Below are positions 51,253-60,332 of a stretch of DNA of 64,000 nt, piece by piece (position 1 is the stretch's first letter; every line of letters begins with the position of its first letter). The DNA lies in the NCBI GenBank assembly GCA_963780815.1, contig CAWADG010000012.1, positions 1 to 64,000 on the forward strand, written 5' to 3'. This DNA comes from VRUE01 sp963780815. Lineage in GTDB: Bacteria; Actinomycetota; Thermoleophilia; Solirubrobacterales; 70-9. Made by a program: the position numbers and the translations under genes. The notes below the pieces were generated by a model. It searched no databases and was not told where the DNA came from. It worked only from the letters and a program-made list of their open reading frames with translations.

Positions 51253-51295
51253 GTCGGTTGGGCGGCGCGCGCGGAAACCGGTTGGAGGCGGTGAC

Positions 51296-52156
51296 ATGAT
51301 CGCCGCCCTCCGCCGCCGCGCCGCCCCCTACTTCCTGCTCGGGCCCGGGGCGATCTGGCTCGTCCTGTTCTTCGTCGTCCCGCTCTTCTTCCTCGGGAAA
51401 CTCTCGCTCGAGTCGGGCTTCGTCGGGAGCCTCGAATTCAGCTGGAACTGGTCGAACTACAGCGAAGCATTGTCCTCCTACGACACCCAGTTCGTCCGCT
51501 CCTTCTTCTACGCGGGGACGGCGACGCTGCTGACGCTGGTCATCGGCTATCCGCTCGCCTACGTGATCGCGTTCAAGGCCGGGCGCTGGAAGAACGCACT
51601 CCTGTTCGCGGTCGTCGCCCCGTTCTTCACCACCTACCTGATCCGAACGATCGCCTGGGAGACGATCCTCTCCGACGAAAGCCCGGTGACCGAAGTGCTG
51701 AAGGCGATCGGCCTTGCTCCCAGCGGCCACGTGCTGGCGACCAGCGGCGCCGTGATCGCCGGCCTCACCTACAACTTCCTGCCGTTCATGATCCTGCCGC
51801 TCTACGCCAGCCTCGACCGGATCGACGGAAGGCTGATCGAGGCGGCGAAGGACCTCTATGGCTCGGCCACCCAGAGCTTCCTGCGGGTGACGCTACCGCT
51901 CTCGCTGCCCGGGATAGTCGCCGGCACCCTGCTGACGTTCATCCCCGCCGCCGGCGACTACGTCAACGCCCAGTTCCTCGGCGGCGCTGGCAACCGGATG
52001 ATCGGCAACGTGATCCAGTCGCTCTACCTGAGCCAGGCCGACTACCCGGCGGCGGCGGCGCTCTCCTTCGTATTGATGGTGCTGATCATGATCTTGGTCG
52101 TGATCTACATCCGCTTCGCCGGGTCCGAGGCGCTGATGGGCGAGGAGGCGGGATGA
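51296..52156 (+). CDS. potB: Polyamine ABC transporter permease (PotB-type), 286 aa
   Basis: Six-TM binding-protein-dependent permease starting PYFLLGPGAIWLVLFFVVPL. EAA loop EAAKDLYGSATQSFLRVTLPLSLPGI, contacting PotA. Overlaps potC by 4 nt (ATGA). Confidence 0.94.
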   Translation: MIAALRRRAAPYFLLGPGAIWLVLFFVVPLFFLGKLSLESGFVGSLEFSWNWSNYSEALSSYDTQFVRSFFYAGTATLLTLVIGYPLAYVIAFKAGRWKNALLFAVVAPFFTTYLIRTIAWETILSDESPVTEVLKAIGLAPSGHVLATSGAVIAGLTYNFLPFMILPLYASLDRIDGRLIEAAKDLYGSATQSFLRVTLPLSLPGIVAGTLLTFIPAAGDYVNAQFLGGAGNRMIGNVIQSLYLSQADYPAAAALSFVLMVLIMILVVIYIRFAGSEALMGEEAG

Positions 52157-53016
52157 GCGGCCTGATGAAGTGGCTGCGCGAGCACGCGCTGAACATCGTC
52201 GCCGCGCTGGTCGTGCTTTACCTGCTGATCCCGATCGCGGTGATCTTCGTCTTCTCCTTCAACAATCCGACCGGCCGCTACAACTACACCTGGGTCGGGT
52301 TCACCTTCGAACACTGGGCCCACGCGTTCAGCCGCGAAGAACTGTCCGAAGCGCTGCTGACCAGCCTCAAACTCGCCTTCCTGGCGACCGCGATCTCGAC
52401 GATCATCGGGACGCTGATGGCGCTGGCGCTGGTCCGCCACAAGTTTCTCGGCCGGCGCCTCGCGAACTTTCTGATCGTGATCCCGCTGGCGACGCCGGAG
52501 GTCGTGATGGGGGCCGCACTCCTCTCGTTCTTCCTCCTTTGGGGCGCCATCCCGCTCGGGTTCGAGACGCTGCTGATCGCCCACGTCATGTTCTGCATCA
52601 GCTTCGTCGTCATCGTCGTCCGCTCGCGCCTGATCGGGTTCGACCGCAACCTCGAGGAGGCGGCCAAGGACCTCGGCGCCAGCCCGGTCCACACCTTCCG
52701 CCTGATCACGCTGCCGCTGATCATGCCGGGGATCTTCGGCGGCGCGATGCTTGCCTTCGCGCTCTCAATCGACGACTTCGTCATCTCCAACTTCAACTCG
52801 GGGACGACGGTCACCTTCCCGCTCTACATCTTCGGCGCCGCCCAGCGCGGGATCCCGGTCGAAGTAAACGTGATCGCGATGATGCTGTTCTTCACCACGG
52901 TCTCGGCGATGGGCTACGCCACCTGGCAGCAGCGCCGGGCGGAAAAGATGGCGGCGGTAAGGCCCGAACAAGAGAGCACGATGGCGGTCCCGGCCGCGGG
53001 GTCGGCTGCGGCATGA
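52153..53016 (+). CDS. potC: Polyamine ABC transporter permease (PotC-type), 287 aa
   Basis: MSGLMKWLREHALNIVAALVVLYLLIPIAV with VFSFNNPTGR, typical of PotC. EAA loop EEAAKDLGASPVHTFRLITLPLIMPGI, then LSIDDFVISNFNSGTTVTFPLYIFG. Its stop overlaps the following dehydrogenase start (ATGA), tying transport to catabolism. Confidence 0.94.
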   Translation: MSGLMKWLREHALNIVAALVVLYLLIPIAVIFVFSFNNPTGRYNYTWVGFTFEHWAHAFSREELSEALLTSLKLAFLATAISTIIGTLMALALVRHKFLGRRLANFLIVIPLATPEVVMGAALLSFFLLWGAIPLGFETLLIAHVMFCISFVVIVVRSRLIGFDRNLEEAAKDLGASPVHTFRLITLPLIMPGIFGGAMLAFALSIDDFVISNFNSGTTVTFPLYIFGAAQRGIPVEVNVIAMMLFFTTVSAMGYATWQQRRAEKMAAVRPEQESTMAVPAAGSAAA

Positions 53017-54473
53017 GCGCAACGGTTGCGACGGAGCGGCTGCGCAACTATGTCGGCGGTGCCTGGCGTGAGGTCGAGGGCGTCGAGACGCTCGACGACG
53101 TCGCTCCGGCGACCGGCGAGGTGTCGGCGCTGGTGCCGCTGAGCGGCGCGGCCGAGGTCCGCGCGGCGGCCGAGGCGGCGATGGCGGCGCAGCCCGCCTG
53201 GCGCGGCGTGCCCCCGCAGCAGCGGGCGAGGGCGCTGCTGGCGCTGCGCGACGGCCTCCTCGCCCGCCGCGAGGAGCTGACGGCGCTGGTCACAGCCGAC
53301 ATGGGCAAGACGCTGGCCGACGCCGACGGCGAGGTCGGTCGGGGGATCGAGTCGATCGAGTCGGCGGCCGCGATCCCGCACCTGCTGAAGGGCGAGACGC
53401 TCGAGGGGGTCGCCGCCGGGGTCGACGTCGAAATGGTGCGCCAGCCGGTCGGCGTCGTCGCCGCGATCACCCCGTTCAACTTCCCGGCGATGATCCCGCT
53501 CTGGTTCCTGCCCTACGCGATCGCCTGCGGCAACAGCTTCATCCTCAAGCCCTCCGAGCAGGACCCGCGGCCGGCGGCGCTGATCGCCGAGGTCGTCGAC
53601 TCGATCGAGCAGATCCCGGACGGGGTCGTCAACCTCGTCCACGGCAGCCGCGAGGTGGTCACCGCGATCCTCGAGGACCCCGGCATCGACGCCGTCTCGT
53701 TCGTCGGCAAGGCGGAGACGGCGAGGATCATCGCCCAGGGCGGGGCGGCGAGCGGAAAGCGGGTGCAGGCGCTCGGCGGCGCGAAGAACTCGCTGGTCGT
53801 TATGCCCGACGCCGCCCTCGAGCGGGCGATGCCGGCGATCATGGGCTCGGCCTTCGGGGCCGCCGGCCAGCGCTGCCTCGCCGGGTCGGTCTGCGTCGCG
53901 GTCGGCGACGAGGAGCGCCGGCGCGCGGTCCGCCAGGCGCTTGTCGCCGCGGCCTCCGAACTCAACGTCGGGGCCGGCGAGGACCCGGCGACCGATGTCT
54001 GCCCGATGGTCTCGGCCGAGTCGCGCGACCGGGTCGCGGCGGCGATCGACCGCAGTGAGAGCGAGGGCGCCGAGCTGCTGCTCGACGGCCGCGGCGACGG
54101 CGGTCCTGCGGGGACGCTGCTCGGGCCGACGATCGCCATCGCCGACCCCGAGTCCGAGTTGGCCCGCGACGAGCTCTTCGGGCCGCTACTGACCGTCGTC
54201 GACGCCCCCGACCTCGACTCCGCCCTCGAGTTCCTGAACGGTTCGCGCTACGGCAACGCCGGCGCGATCTTCACCTCCTCGGGCGAGGCCGCCCGCGCCT
54301 ACCGCTACGGAGCCGAGGCCGGGATGCTCGGCGTCAACATCGGCGTCCCGGCGCCGGTCGCCTGGTTCCCGTTCTCGGGCTGGAAGGACTCGATGGACGG
54401 CGACCTCCACGCCAACGGCACCGACGCCGTCGACTTCTACACCCGCAAGAAGGTCATCACCAGCCGGTGGTGA
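53013..54473 (+). CDS. Aldehyde dehydrogenase (methylmalonate-semialdehyde dehydrogenase-like), 486 aa
   Basis: ATG 53013. Signatures: AAITPFNFPAMIPLWFLPYAIACGN, SFVGKAETARII, GGAKNSLVVMPD (the catalytic Glu position of ordinary ALDHs is replaced by NS, as in CoA-acylating MMSDH), catalytic Cys in GAAGQRCLAGSV, and a C-terminal NGSRYGNAGAIFTSSG, WFPFSGWKDS. The MMSDH class forms acyl-CoA from semialdehydes (methylmalonate, malonate semialdehyde). As last gene of the pot operon it may oxidise the aldehyde from beta-alanine or putrescine breakdown. Confidence 0.9.
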   Translation: MSATVATERLRNYVGGAWREVEGVETLDDVAPATGEVSALVPLSGAAEVRAAAEAAMAAQPAWRGVPPQQRARALLALRDGLLARREELTALVTADMGKTLADADGEVGRGIESIESAAAIPHLLKGETLEGVAAGVDVEMVRQPVGVVAAITPFNFPAMIPLWFLPYAIACGNSFILKPSEQDPRPAALIAEVVDSIEQIPDGVVNLVHGSREVVTAILEDPGIDAVSFVGKAETARIIAQGGAASGKRVQALGGAKNSLVVMPDAALERAMPAIMGSAFGAAGQRCLAGSVCVAVGDEERRRAVRQALVAAASELNVGAGEDPATDVCPMVSAESRDRVAAAIDRSESEGAELLLDGRGDGGPAGTLLGPTIAIADPESELARDELFGPLLTVVDAPDLDSALEFLNGSRYGNAGAIFTSSGEAARAYRYGAEAGMLGVNIGVPAPVAWFPFSGWKDSMDGDLHANGTDAVDFYTRKKVITSRW

Positions 54474-54571
54474 GAGAGTGAAGAGGTCGCTCCGGGTCAC
54501 GAGGCGGATCGAGGCACCGCCGGAGGCGGCGTCGACATGTTTTCTGGCCGGCGGCCGCGTACCAAGAAGGC

Positions 54572-55054
54572 TCAGCTGTTCGATGCGCACGCCGCGAGAC
54601 CAAGCGCGTGCAGTTGCTTGCCTGCGGCGGCGAAGAGATCTTCGTTGCCGAAGAACAACGAGGGATTCGCCTTGCCTTCATCGAGGGTCTGTTGGGAGAT
54701 TTCAATTGCCGATTTCACCTGCTGTTCCTCACCGCTCGGCGCTCCCAGGGCTGTCACAGCGTCGATCTGCGACTGGATGTTCGGAGCGAAGACGGTTTCC
54801 ACCATCTCGGCCTGCTCCGCCTTGGTCGGTTTCTTGTTCTCCAAGCCGTGTTTCTTGACGTAGGCGTCGATTTCAGCTTCCTGAGCCTTTTCGCCTTTGA
54901 CACAGATCGCGTTGCCCTTCGCGATGAATTCGGCCTTGGTGATCGCGGCCGTCGTTTCGGTGGTGGTCGAGCTGCCACCGCCGCATCCAGCCACACAGGC
55001 TCCGACGATGAGGGCCACCGTCACACCCAGCCCGCAGATCAAGCTTCTTCGCAT
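54572..55054 (-). CDS. Small secreted lipoprotein, 160 aa
   Basis: ATG 55054: MRRSLICGLGVTVALIVGAC with lipobox VAGC. Mature region helical: KAEFIAKGNAICVKGEKAQEAEI, KAEQAEMVETVF, IQSQIDAVTALGAPSGEE, with two Cys (ICVKG and AACASN) that may form a disulfide. Resembles a common actinobacterial family of helical lipoproteins of unknown role. Convergent with the aldehyde dehydrogenase gene across 98 bp without features. Confidence 0.7.
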   Translation of the reverse strand: MRRSLICGLGVTVALIVGACVAGCGGGSSTTTETTAAITKAEFIAKGNAICVKGEKAQEAEIDAYVKKHGLENKKPTKAEQAEMVETVFAPNIQSQIDAVTALGAPSGEEQQVKSAIEISQQTLDEGKANPSLFFGNEDLFAAAGKQLHALGLAACASNS

Positions 55055-55157
55055 CGAGTCCTCCTCAGCGTTACTAGTTCCGACCACCCTAGCCGCCCGT
55101 GGGCCGGCCACTGACAAACGTCCTCCCGGGGGGCACGACGTGCCGGCCGACTCTTCC

Positions 55158-56555
55158 CTACCTGCCGATGTGGAAGCCGATCAGCTCGGGAACCTTGGCG
55201 ATCGCGGCGGCGAGGGGGTTGGGGTCGTGGCCGTTCGCCTCGGCGTTCTCCTTGCTCATGATCCCGCGGCGGATCAGGCTGCCGCCGATCCAGTGGAAGG
55301 GCTCCGGCGGGACCCGCTGGGGCGTCGGGTCGACGATCGCCAGCCGGGAGTGCTCGTCGCGGCGGTCGAGGGCGAGGGAGGCCATCACCCGGCCGACCAT
55401 GTGGGCGGGGCCGACCCCGTTGCCGGTGTAGCCGGCGGCGACGAAAACGCGGCCGCCGCGGAGCGGCATCACCAGCGGCAGGTGGGTCGGCGAGACGTCG
55501 ATCGGGCCGCCCCAGGCGTGGGTGATCCGGCGCCCCTCGAGGGCGGGGAAGTAGGCGCGCAGGCGCTCGGCGGCCATCGCCACGACCTCGGGGTCGACCT
55601 CGACCTTGCCGTGGAGGCCGGCGTTGAAGGAGATCTGGCCGCCGCCGAGGCCGAAGGCGATACGGCCGTCCGGGGTCGTGCGGAAGTAGTGAAGCATCGT
55701 CCGGCAGTCGGTGATGCACTCGCTGCCGGTCCAGCCGACCTCCTCGAGCACGTCCGGCACCGGCTCTGTGAGGACGATGTGCGATGAGGTGACGGTGAGC
55801 CGGTCGCGCAGCGGCCCGCGCCGCCCCGCGGCGGCACCGCCGATCGCGATCACCGCGGTGCCGGCCCGGATCCTGCCGCCGTCGGTGCGCGCCTCGACTC
55901 CGTCGGGGGCTGCCCGCAGCGACCGTACCGGGGAGGCCTCGTGGACCTCGACACCGGCGGCGAGGAGGCGATCGCGGAGGCCGTGGGCCAGCCGGGCCGG
56001 CTGCACCGTCGCCGAGTCCTGGTAATAGGCACCGCCGCGGAAGGCCGGTGAGCGGCAGTGGCCGGCGACGGCATCCGCGTCGAGGGCCTCGACCACACCC
56101 TCGACCCTGAGCTCGCGGCAGGCGTCGACGGTCTCGCTCCAGACGCCGTCCTGGGCGGGCGCGGTCGATACCTGCAGGTAGCCGCCGTGCCGGTACCAGG
56201 CGTCGACACCCTGCGCCTCGCAGAATTCGCCGACGCCCTTCACCGACTCGCGCGAGGCCTCGGCGACGGCGAGCGCCGCGGCATCGCCCCAGCGCTCGCG
56301 CATGTTCTGGAGCGAGAACCACATCACGTTGCAGAAGCCGCCGTTGCGGCCACTCGGCCCGTCGCCGCAGGTCGAGGCCTCGAGCACGACCACCCGGGCG
56401 GCGGGCTCGAGGGCCTTGAGGTGCCAGGCGGCCCACATCCCGGTGTAGCCGCCGCCGAGGACGAGGACGTCGGCGGCGACGTCGGCGGCCAGCGGCGGCG
56501 CCGGCGCGAGCTCGCCCGCCTCCTCGAGCCAGTAGCCGTGTGGCGTGTGCTTCAT
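55158..56555 (-). CDS. FAD-dependent amine oxidase (DAO fold, gamma-glutamylputrescine oxidase-like), 465 aa
   Basis: ATG 56555: KHTPHGYWLEEA. FAD-binding VLVLGGGYTGMWAAWHLKAL, VVLEASTCGDGPSGRNGGF (typical PuuB/OrdL), TVQPARLAHGLR, AVIAIGGAA, HAWGGPIDVSPTHLPLV and VAAGYTGNGVGPAHMVGR. It oxidises a primary or secondary amine group to aldehyde, yielding H2O2 and ammonia. Divergent from the decarboxylase (19 bp between starts). Fits the amine-catabolism locus. Confidence 0.9.
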   Translation of the reverse strand: MKHTPHGYWLEEAGELAPAPPLAADVAADVLVLGGGYTGMWAAWHLKALEPAARVVVLEASTCGDGPSGRNGGFCNVMWFSLQNMRERWGDAAALAVAEASRESVKGVGEFCEAQGVDAWYRHGGYLQVSTAPAQDGVWSETVDACRELRVEGVVEALDADAVAGHCRSPAFRGGAYYQDSATVQPARLAHGLRDRLLAAGVEVHEASPVRSLRAAPDGVEARTDGGRIRAGTAVIAIGGAAAGRRGPLRDRLTVTSSHIVLTEPVPDVLEEVGWTGSECITDCRTMLHYFRTTPDGRIAFGLGGGQISFNAGLHGKVEVDPEVVAMAAERLRAYFPALEGRRITHAWGGPIDVSPTHLPLVMPLRGGRVFVAAGYTGNGVGPAHMVGRVMASLALDRRDEHSRLAIVDPTPQRVPPEPFHWIGGSLIRRGIMSKENAEANGHDPNPLAAAIAKVPELIGFHIGR

Positions 56556-56573
56556 CGCAACTAGTCTCCAACA

Positions 56574-58043
56574 ATGGCCGAACCGGGTCAGGACTCGACG
56601 CCCTACGTCGACGCTCTGCTCGCCTACGCGGAACTGGATCCGGGGCGCTACCAGGTGCCGGGCCACAAGGGCGGGGCCGGGGCCGACCCGGCGCTGCGCG
56701 AGCTCGTCGGCGACACCGGGCTGCGCAACGACGTCCCCTCGGTCACCGAGGGGGTCGACATCGGGCCCGAACCGACCCCTTTCCAGCAGTCGCAGATCCT
56801 CGCCGCCGAGGCCTGGGGGGCGGGCCGGACCTGGTTCCTGGTCAACGGTGCATCGCAGGGAAATCACGCGGCCTGCCTCGCCCTCGCCCACATCGGCGCG
56901 GACGTCGTCGTCCAGCGCAACGTCCACTCCTCGGTCATCGACGGGATGGTGATGAGCGGCCTGCGGCCCGCCTTCGTCGCGCCCGAGCTCGACCCGGAGC
57001 TGGGGATCGCCCACTGCCTCACCCCCGATTCACTGGCTGCGGCGCTCGACGCCAGCCCCGACGCGGTCGCCGCGATGGTCGTCTCGCCGACCTATTTCGG
57101 CGCCTGCGCCGACCTCGCCGGGCTCGCGGCCGCCGCCCACGAGCGCGGCCTGCCGCTGCTCGTCGACGAGGCCTGGGGCGCCCACCTCCACTTCCACGCC
57201 GACCTTCCCCCCGACGCCCTCAGCTGCGGCGCCGACCTCGTCATCTCATCGACCCACAAGATCGTCGGCAGCCTGACCCAGGCGGCGATGCTCCACCTCG
57301 GCACCGGCGACCGGCTCGATGGAGCGGTTGTCGACCGCTGCGTCAGCCTCGTCGAGTCCACCAGCCCAAGCGCGCTCCTCTCCGGCTCGCTCGACGCCGC
57401 CCGCCGGCTCGCGGCAGTCCACGGCGCCGAGCGCCTCGGCGAGACGCTCGCCGAGATAGCGCGGGCAAGGGGGGAAATCGAGCAGATCCCGGGGCTCGCG
57501 GTGCTCGGGGAGGAGCTGACCGGGCGCAGGAGCATCGCCGGCTGGGACCCGCTGCGGGTCCCGATCGACGTCCGCGGCACCGGGACCAGCGGCTATCGCC
57601 TGGCGAAGACCGCGTTCGAGAGCGAGGGGGTCGACCTCGAGCTCCACTCGGAGAACGTCGTCGTCGCGATCTTCGGCCTGGCCGAGCCGGCGGCGGGCGC
57701 CAGGGAGCGCCTGGTCGCGGCGATGCGGGTCGTCGTCGACCGGCTCGCGACCGAGGAACCGTCCCCCCACGGCCAACTCGCGCCCCCGCCGCCCTGGGGC
57801 GAGCTGGCGATGACCCCGCGCGAGGCGTTCCTCGGCCCGCAGGAGGTGGTCCCCTTCGACGAGGCGGCGGGCCGGGTCGCGGCCGAGTCGCTCGCCGCCT
57901 ACCCGCCGGGAATACCGAACGTCCTCCCGGGCGAGCGCCTGACCCGCGAGACACTCACCTACATCAGGGAGAGCGTCGCCCACGGCGGCTACGTACGCGG
58001 CAGCAGCGACCGCGAGCTGAGGACGCTGCGGGTCGCTCGCTAG
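56574..58043 (+). CDS. PLP-dependent Orn/Lys/Arg decarboxylase, 489 aa
   Basis: N-terminal YAELDPGRYQVPGHKGG, GASQGNHAACLALAHIGADVVVQRNVHSS, LLVDEAWGAHLHFH and Schiff-base Lys ISSTHKIVGS, as in fold-type I Orn/Lys/Arg decarboxylases (SpeA/LdcC-like short form without the wing domain). C-terminal domain contains PPGIPNVLPGERL. It makes a polyamine precursor (agmatine, cadaverine or putrescine) from a basic amino acid; the exact substrate cannot be read. Placed head-to-head with the amine oxidase. Confidence 0.92.
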   Translation: MAEPGQDSTPYVDALLAYAELDPGRYQVPGHKGGAGADPALRELVGDTGLRNDVPSVTEGVDIGPEPTPFQQSQILAAEAWGAGRTWFLVNGASQGNHAACLALAHIGADVVVQRNVHSSVIDGMVMSGLRPAFVAPELDPELGIAHCLTPDSLAAALDASPDAVAAMVVSPTYFGACADLAGLAAAAHERGLPLLVDEAWGAHLHFHADLPPDALSCGADLVISSTHKIVGSLTQAAMLHLGTGDRLDGAVVDRCVSLVESTSPSALLSGSLDAARRLAAVHGAERLGETLAEIARARGEIEQIPGLAVLGEELTGRRSIAGWDPLRVPIDVRGTGTSGYRLAKTAFESEGVDLELHSENVVVAIFGLAEPAAGARERLVAAMRVVVDRLATEEPSPHGQLAPPPPWGELAMTPREAFLGPQEVVPFDEAAGRVAAESLAAYPPGIPNVLPGERLTRETLTYIRESVAHGGYVRGSSDRELRTLRVAR

Positions 58044-58053
58044 GGTTCCGCCG

Positions 58054-59115
58054 ATGGCGACCTTCGACGCGCTCGCAGACCTCCCGCTCGAGGTCGACGG
58101 ATACGAGCTCGAGGGGCTCAGCTTTCAGGCCGGGGAATTCGAACGTCTGACGACGGTGATCCACCTCAAGGGAGCCAGCGAGGAGGGCCTCGGCGAGGAC
58201 GTCGTCTACGAAGCGCTCGAACACCTCGCGCTCCGGGACGCGGGGCCCTACCTCGACCTCACCGGGCACGCGACGCTCGGCGAGTTCTGCGAGTTCATGG
58301 GCACCGTCGACACCTTCCCGCAGGAGCCGGGCCGCGACGTCTCGCGCCTCTACCGCCGCTACGCGTTCGAGGCGGCGGCGCTCGACCTCGCTCTGCGCCA
58401 GGGCCAGATCGGGCTCGCCGAGGCGCTCCGCCGCGAGCCGCAGCCGGTCGACTTCGTCTGCTCGATGCGCCTCTCCCCCGGGGAAGGCCGGCCCTCGACG
58501 ATCGAGACCCTGCGGCGCAAGCTCGACCCCTACCCGACGCTGCGCTTCAAGCTCGACCCGACCAACGACTGGGACGACCACCTGATCGCCGAGCTGGTCG
58601 CGACCGGCGCCGTCGACTCGCTCGACCTCAAGGGCTTCTACAAAGGGACCCCGGTCGACGTCGACACCGACCCCGTCCTCTACTCGAAGCTGATCGAGGC
58701 CTTCCCCGACGCCTGGCTCGAGGACCCCGACGTCAACGACGAGACCCGTCCGATCCTCGAGCCGGTCCGCGACCGCCTGACCTGGGACGCCCCGATCCAC
58801 TCGATCGCCGACATCGAATCGCGTCCCTGGCCGCCGCGGATGGTCAACATCAAGCCGTCACGGGTCGGCGGCCTCAGGGACATCTGTGAGATGTACGACT
58901 ACTGCGCCGAGAACGGCATCGGCGCCTACGGCGGCGGCCAGTGGGAGCTCGGCGTCGGCCGCGGCCAGATCCAGGTCCTCGCCTCACTCTTCCATCCCGA
59001 CGCGCCCAACGACACCGCGCCGCGCCCATACAACGAAGCCGAGCCGCCGCCGGGGCTGCCGACGAGCCCGCTCAAGCCAAAGCTGGCCGCGACCGGCTTC
59101 CGCTGGGACGGCTGA
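58054..59115 (+). CDS. Enolase-superfamily protein, 353 aa
   Basis: Starts 11 nt after the decarboxylase stop. C-terminal barrel signatures: RFKLDPTNDWDD (catalytic Lys and metal region), VDSLDLKGFYKG (Asp), WLEDPDVND (Glu), MVNIKPSRVGGL (Lys, K-P-x-R-x-G-G) and GQWELGVGRGQIQ. The order fits mandelate racemase/muconate-lactonising or o-succinylbenzoate-synthase-like enzymes, but the N-terminal capping domain is divergent. Substrate unknown; may act on a dipeptide or acid. Confidence 0.75.
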   Translation: MATFDALADLPLEVDGYELEGLSFQAGEFERLTTVIHLKGASEEGLGEDVVYEALEHLALRDAGPYLDLTGHATLGEFCEFMGTVDTFPQEPGRDVSRLYRRYAFEAAALDLALRQGQIGLAEALRREPQPVDFVCSMRLSPGEGRPSTIETLRRKLDPYPTLRFKLDPTNDWDDHLIAELVATGAVDSLDLKGFYKGTPVDVDTDPVLYSKLIEAFPDAWLEDPDVNDETRPILEPVRDRLTWDAPIHSIADIESRPWPPRMVNIKPSRVGGLRDICEMYDYCAENGIGAYGGGQWELGVGRGQIQVLASLFHPDAPNDTAPRPYNEAEPPPGLPTSPLKPKLAATGFRWDG

Positions 59116-59130
59116 GAGGAAGGAACACCA

Positions 59131-59664
59131 ATGGCCAAAGCAAAGAAGGGCTTCGCCCCCGCCCTCAACGAGCAGATCGCGAACGAGTTCGCGGCCTCCC
59201 AGCAGTACGTCGGGGCGGCCGTCTACTACGACGGCGAGACGCTCCCGCGGCTGGCCCAGTTCTTCTACCGGCAGGCGCTCGAGGAGCGCGAGCACGCGAT
59301 GATGATGATCCAGTACCTGCTCGACGTCGACGAGGAGGTGCACATCCCCGACATCAAGTCGCAGGAGACGAAATACACCGACGGGACGGCGCCGGTGAAG
59401 ATGGCGCTCGAGCAGGAGCGGCGGGTCGGCGAGGAGATCTACGCGCTGTTCGAGCTCGCGCGCGAGGTCAAGGACTACCGGGCCGAGCAGTTCATGCAGT
59501 GGTTCGTCAAGGAGCAGGTCGAGGAGGTGGCGCTGATGCAGGACCTGCTCAATGTCGTCGAGCGCTCGAAGGAGAACCTGCTGCTGGCCGAGGACTACAT
59601 CGCCCGCGAGGCGCCCGGCGAGGGGGGAGCCGACGCGACAGCTCCCCCCATCGCCGGAGGCTAG
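59131..59664 (+). CDS. Non-heme ferritin, 177 aa
   Basis: Shine-Dalgarno GAGAGGAAGG at about 59114-59123. Four-helix bundle with ferroxidase residues: LNEQIANEFAASQQYVG (Glu), LEEREHAMMMIQYL (Glu, His: E-x-x-H), LEQERRVGEEIY and EQVEEVALMQDLL. Stores iron as ferric oxide in the cytosol. The C-terminal tail is Gly/Ala rich. It follows the enolase-like gene closely but is probably independently needed; the DtxR/MntR-like gene at 19.4 kb may regulate it. Confidence 0.93.
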   Translation: MAKAKKGFAPALNEQIANEFAASQQYVGAAVYYDGETLPRLAQFFYRQALEEREHAMMMIQYLLDVDEEVHIPDIKSQETKYTDGTAPVKMALEQERRVGEEIYALFELAREVKDYRAEQFMQWFVKEQVEEVALMQDLLNVVERSKENLLLAEDYIAREAPGEGGADATAPPIAGG

Positions 59665-59676
59665 GGCAGGTACGCC

Positions 59677-60258
59677 TCAGCGCTTACCACCGGCGGCGTG
59701 CCAGACGCCGACGTCGTGGATCCCCTCGCCGGAGACGTCACCGGGCTTGGTGTCGCCCGTGAACCTGTACAGCGGCAGGCCGCGAAAGGTGACCTGGGTC
59801 CTGCCGTCGGGGCGGACGATCGTCCCCAGGTGGATGGGACCGACCGGCTTGACGCCCGCCTTCACGGTCAGCGGCTTCCAGATCGAGAGGCAGGCGCTCA
59901 CGTTGCAGATGAACCTGCCGTTCTTCTCGGCGCTGAGGCTGTAGAGGGTCCGGCCCTGGTTGTTGGTGAGGATTTTGTGCCCGAGCTCCTTGTTCTGCGC
60001 CTCCTTCACGACCCGCGCGGTGCCGCTTCCCGTGCCTGTCGGGGGCTGCGGAGTCGGTTCCGGAGTGGGCGTCGGATACGGGTTCGGATAGGGGTTGGTC
60101 GGGGTCGGGGTCGGGGTCGGTTCTTCCGGATACGGATATGGGTATTCGACCGCGTGGCCCTGCGGCGCGCGGACCAACGCCAGGGCGGTCAGCGCCGCCA
60201 GCACGGCGAGCGCGAAGAGGATCAGGTTGCGCGGGCGGTGTATCGGTTGCGGAAGCAT
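59677..60258 (-). CDS. Secreted protein with PF03640-type repeats and Pro-rich linker, 193 aa
   Basis: N-terminal TM/signal LILFALAVLAALTALALV. Residues about 38-75 form a (PT)n/(YP)n linker (PYPYPEEPTPTPTPTNPYPN). The C-terminal domain carries two 'secreted repeat' units: NNQGRTLYSLSAEKNGRF with CNVSACLSIWKPL, and FRGLPLYRFTGDTKPGDVSGEGI with VGVWHAAGG. This is the lipoprotein_15/COG4315 family of cell-surface proteins of unknown function. Confidence 0.85.
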   Translation of the reverse strand: MLPQPIHRPRNLILFALAVLAALTALALVRAPQGHAVEYPYPYPEEPTPTPTPTNPYPNPYPTPTPEPTPQPPTGTGSGTARVVKEAQNKELGHKILTNNQGRTLYSLSAEKNGRFICNVSACLSIWKPLTVKAGVKPVGPIHLGTIVRPDGRTQVTFRGLPLYRFTGDTKPGDVSGEGIHDVGVWHAAGGKR

Positions 60259-60332
60259 GCCCCTCCTCGGGGTAGAAGTCGGCTTTCCCCGGGTTACGGA
60301 CGAGCGACCCCCCGGGTTCGGTCGACATTTCC

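Noticed and set aside
60040..60130. Tandem GGGGTC/GGATACGG repeats suspected as a CRISPR or satellite repeat
   Set aside because: They encode the Pro-Thr/Pro-Tyr linker of the secreted protein on the minus strand; no unique spacers.
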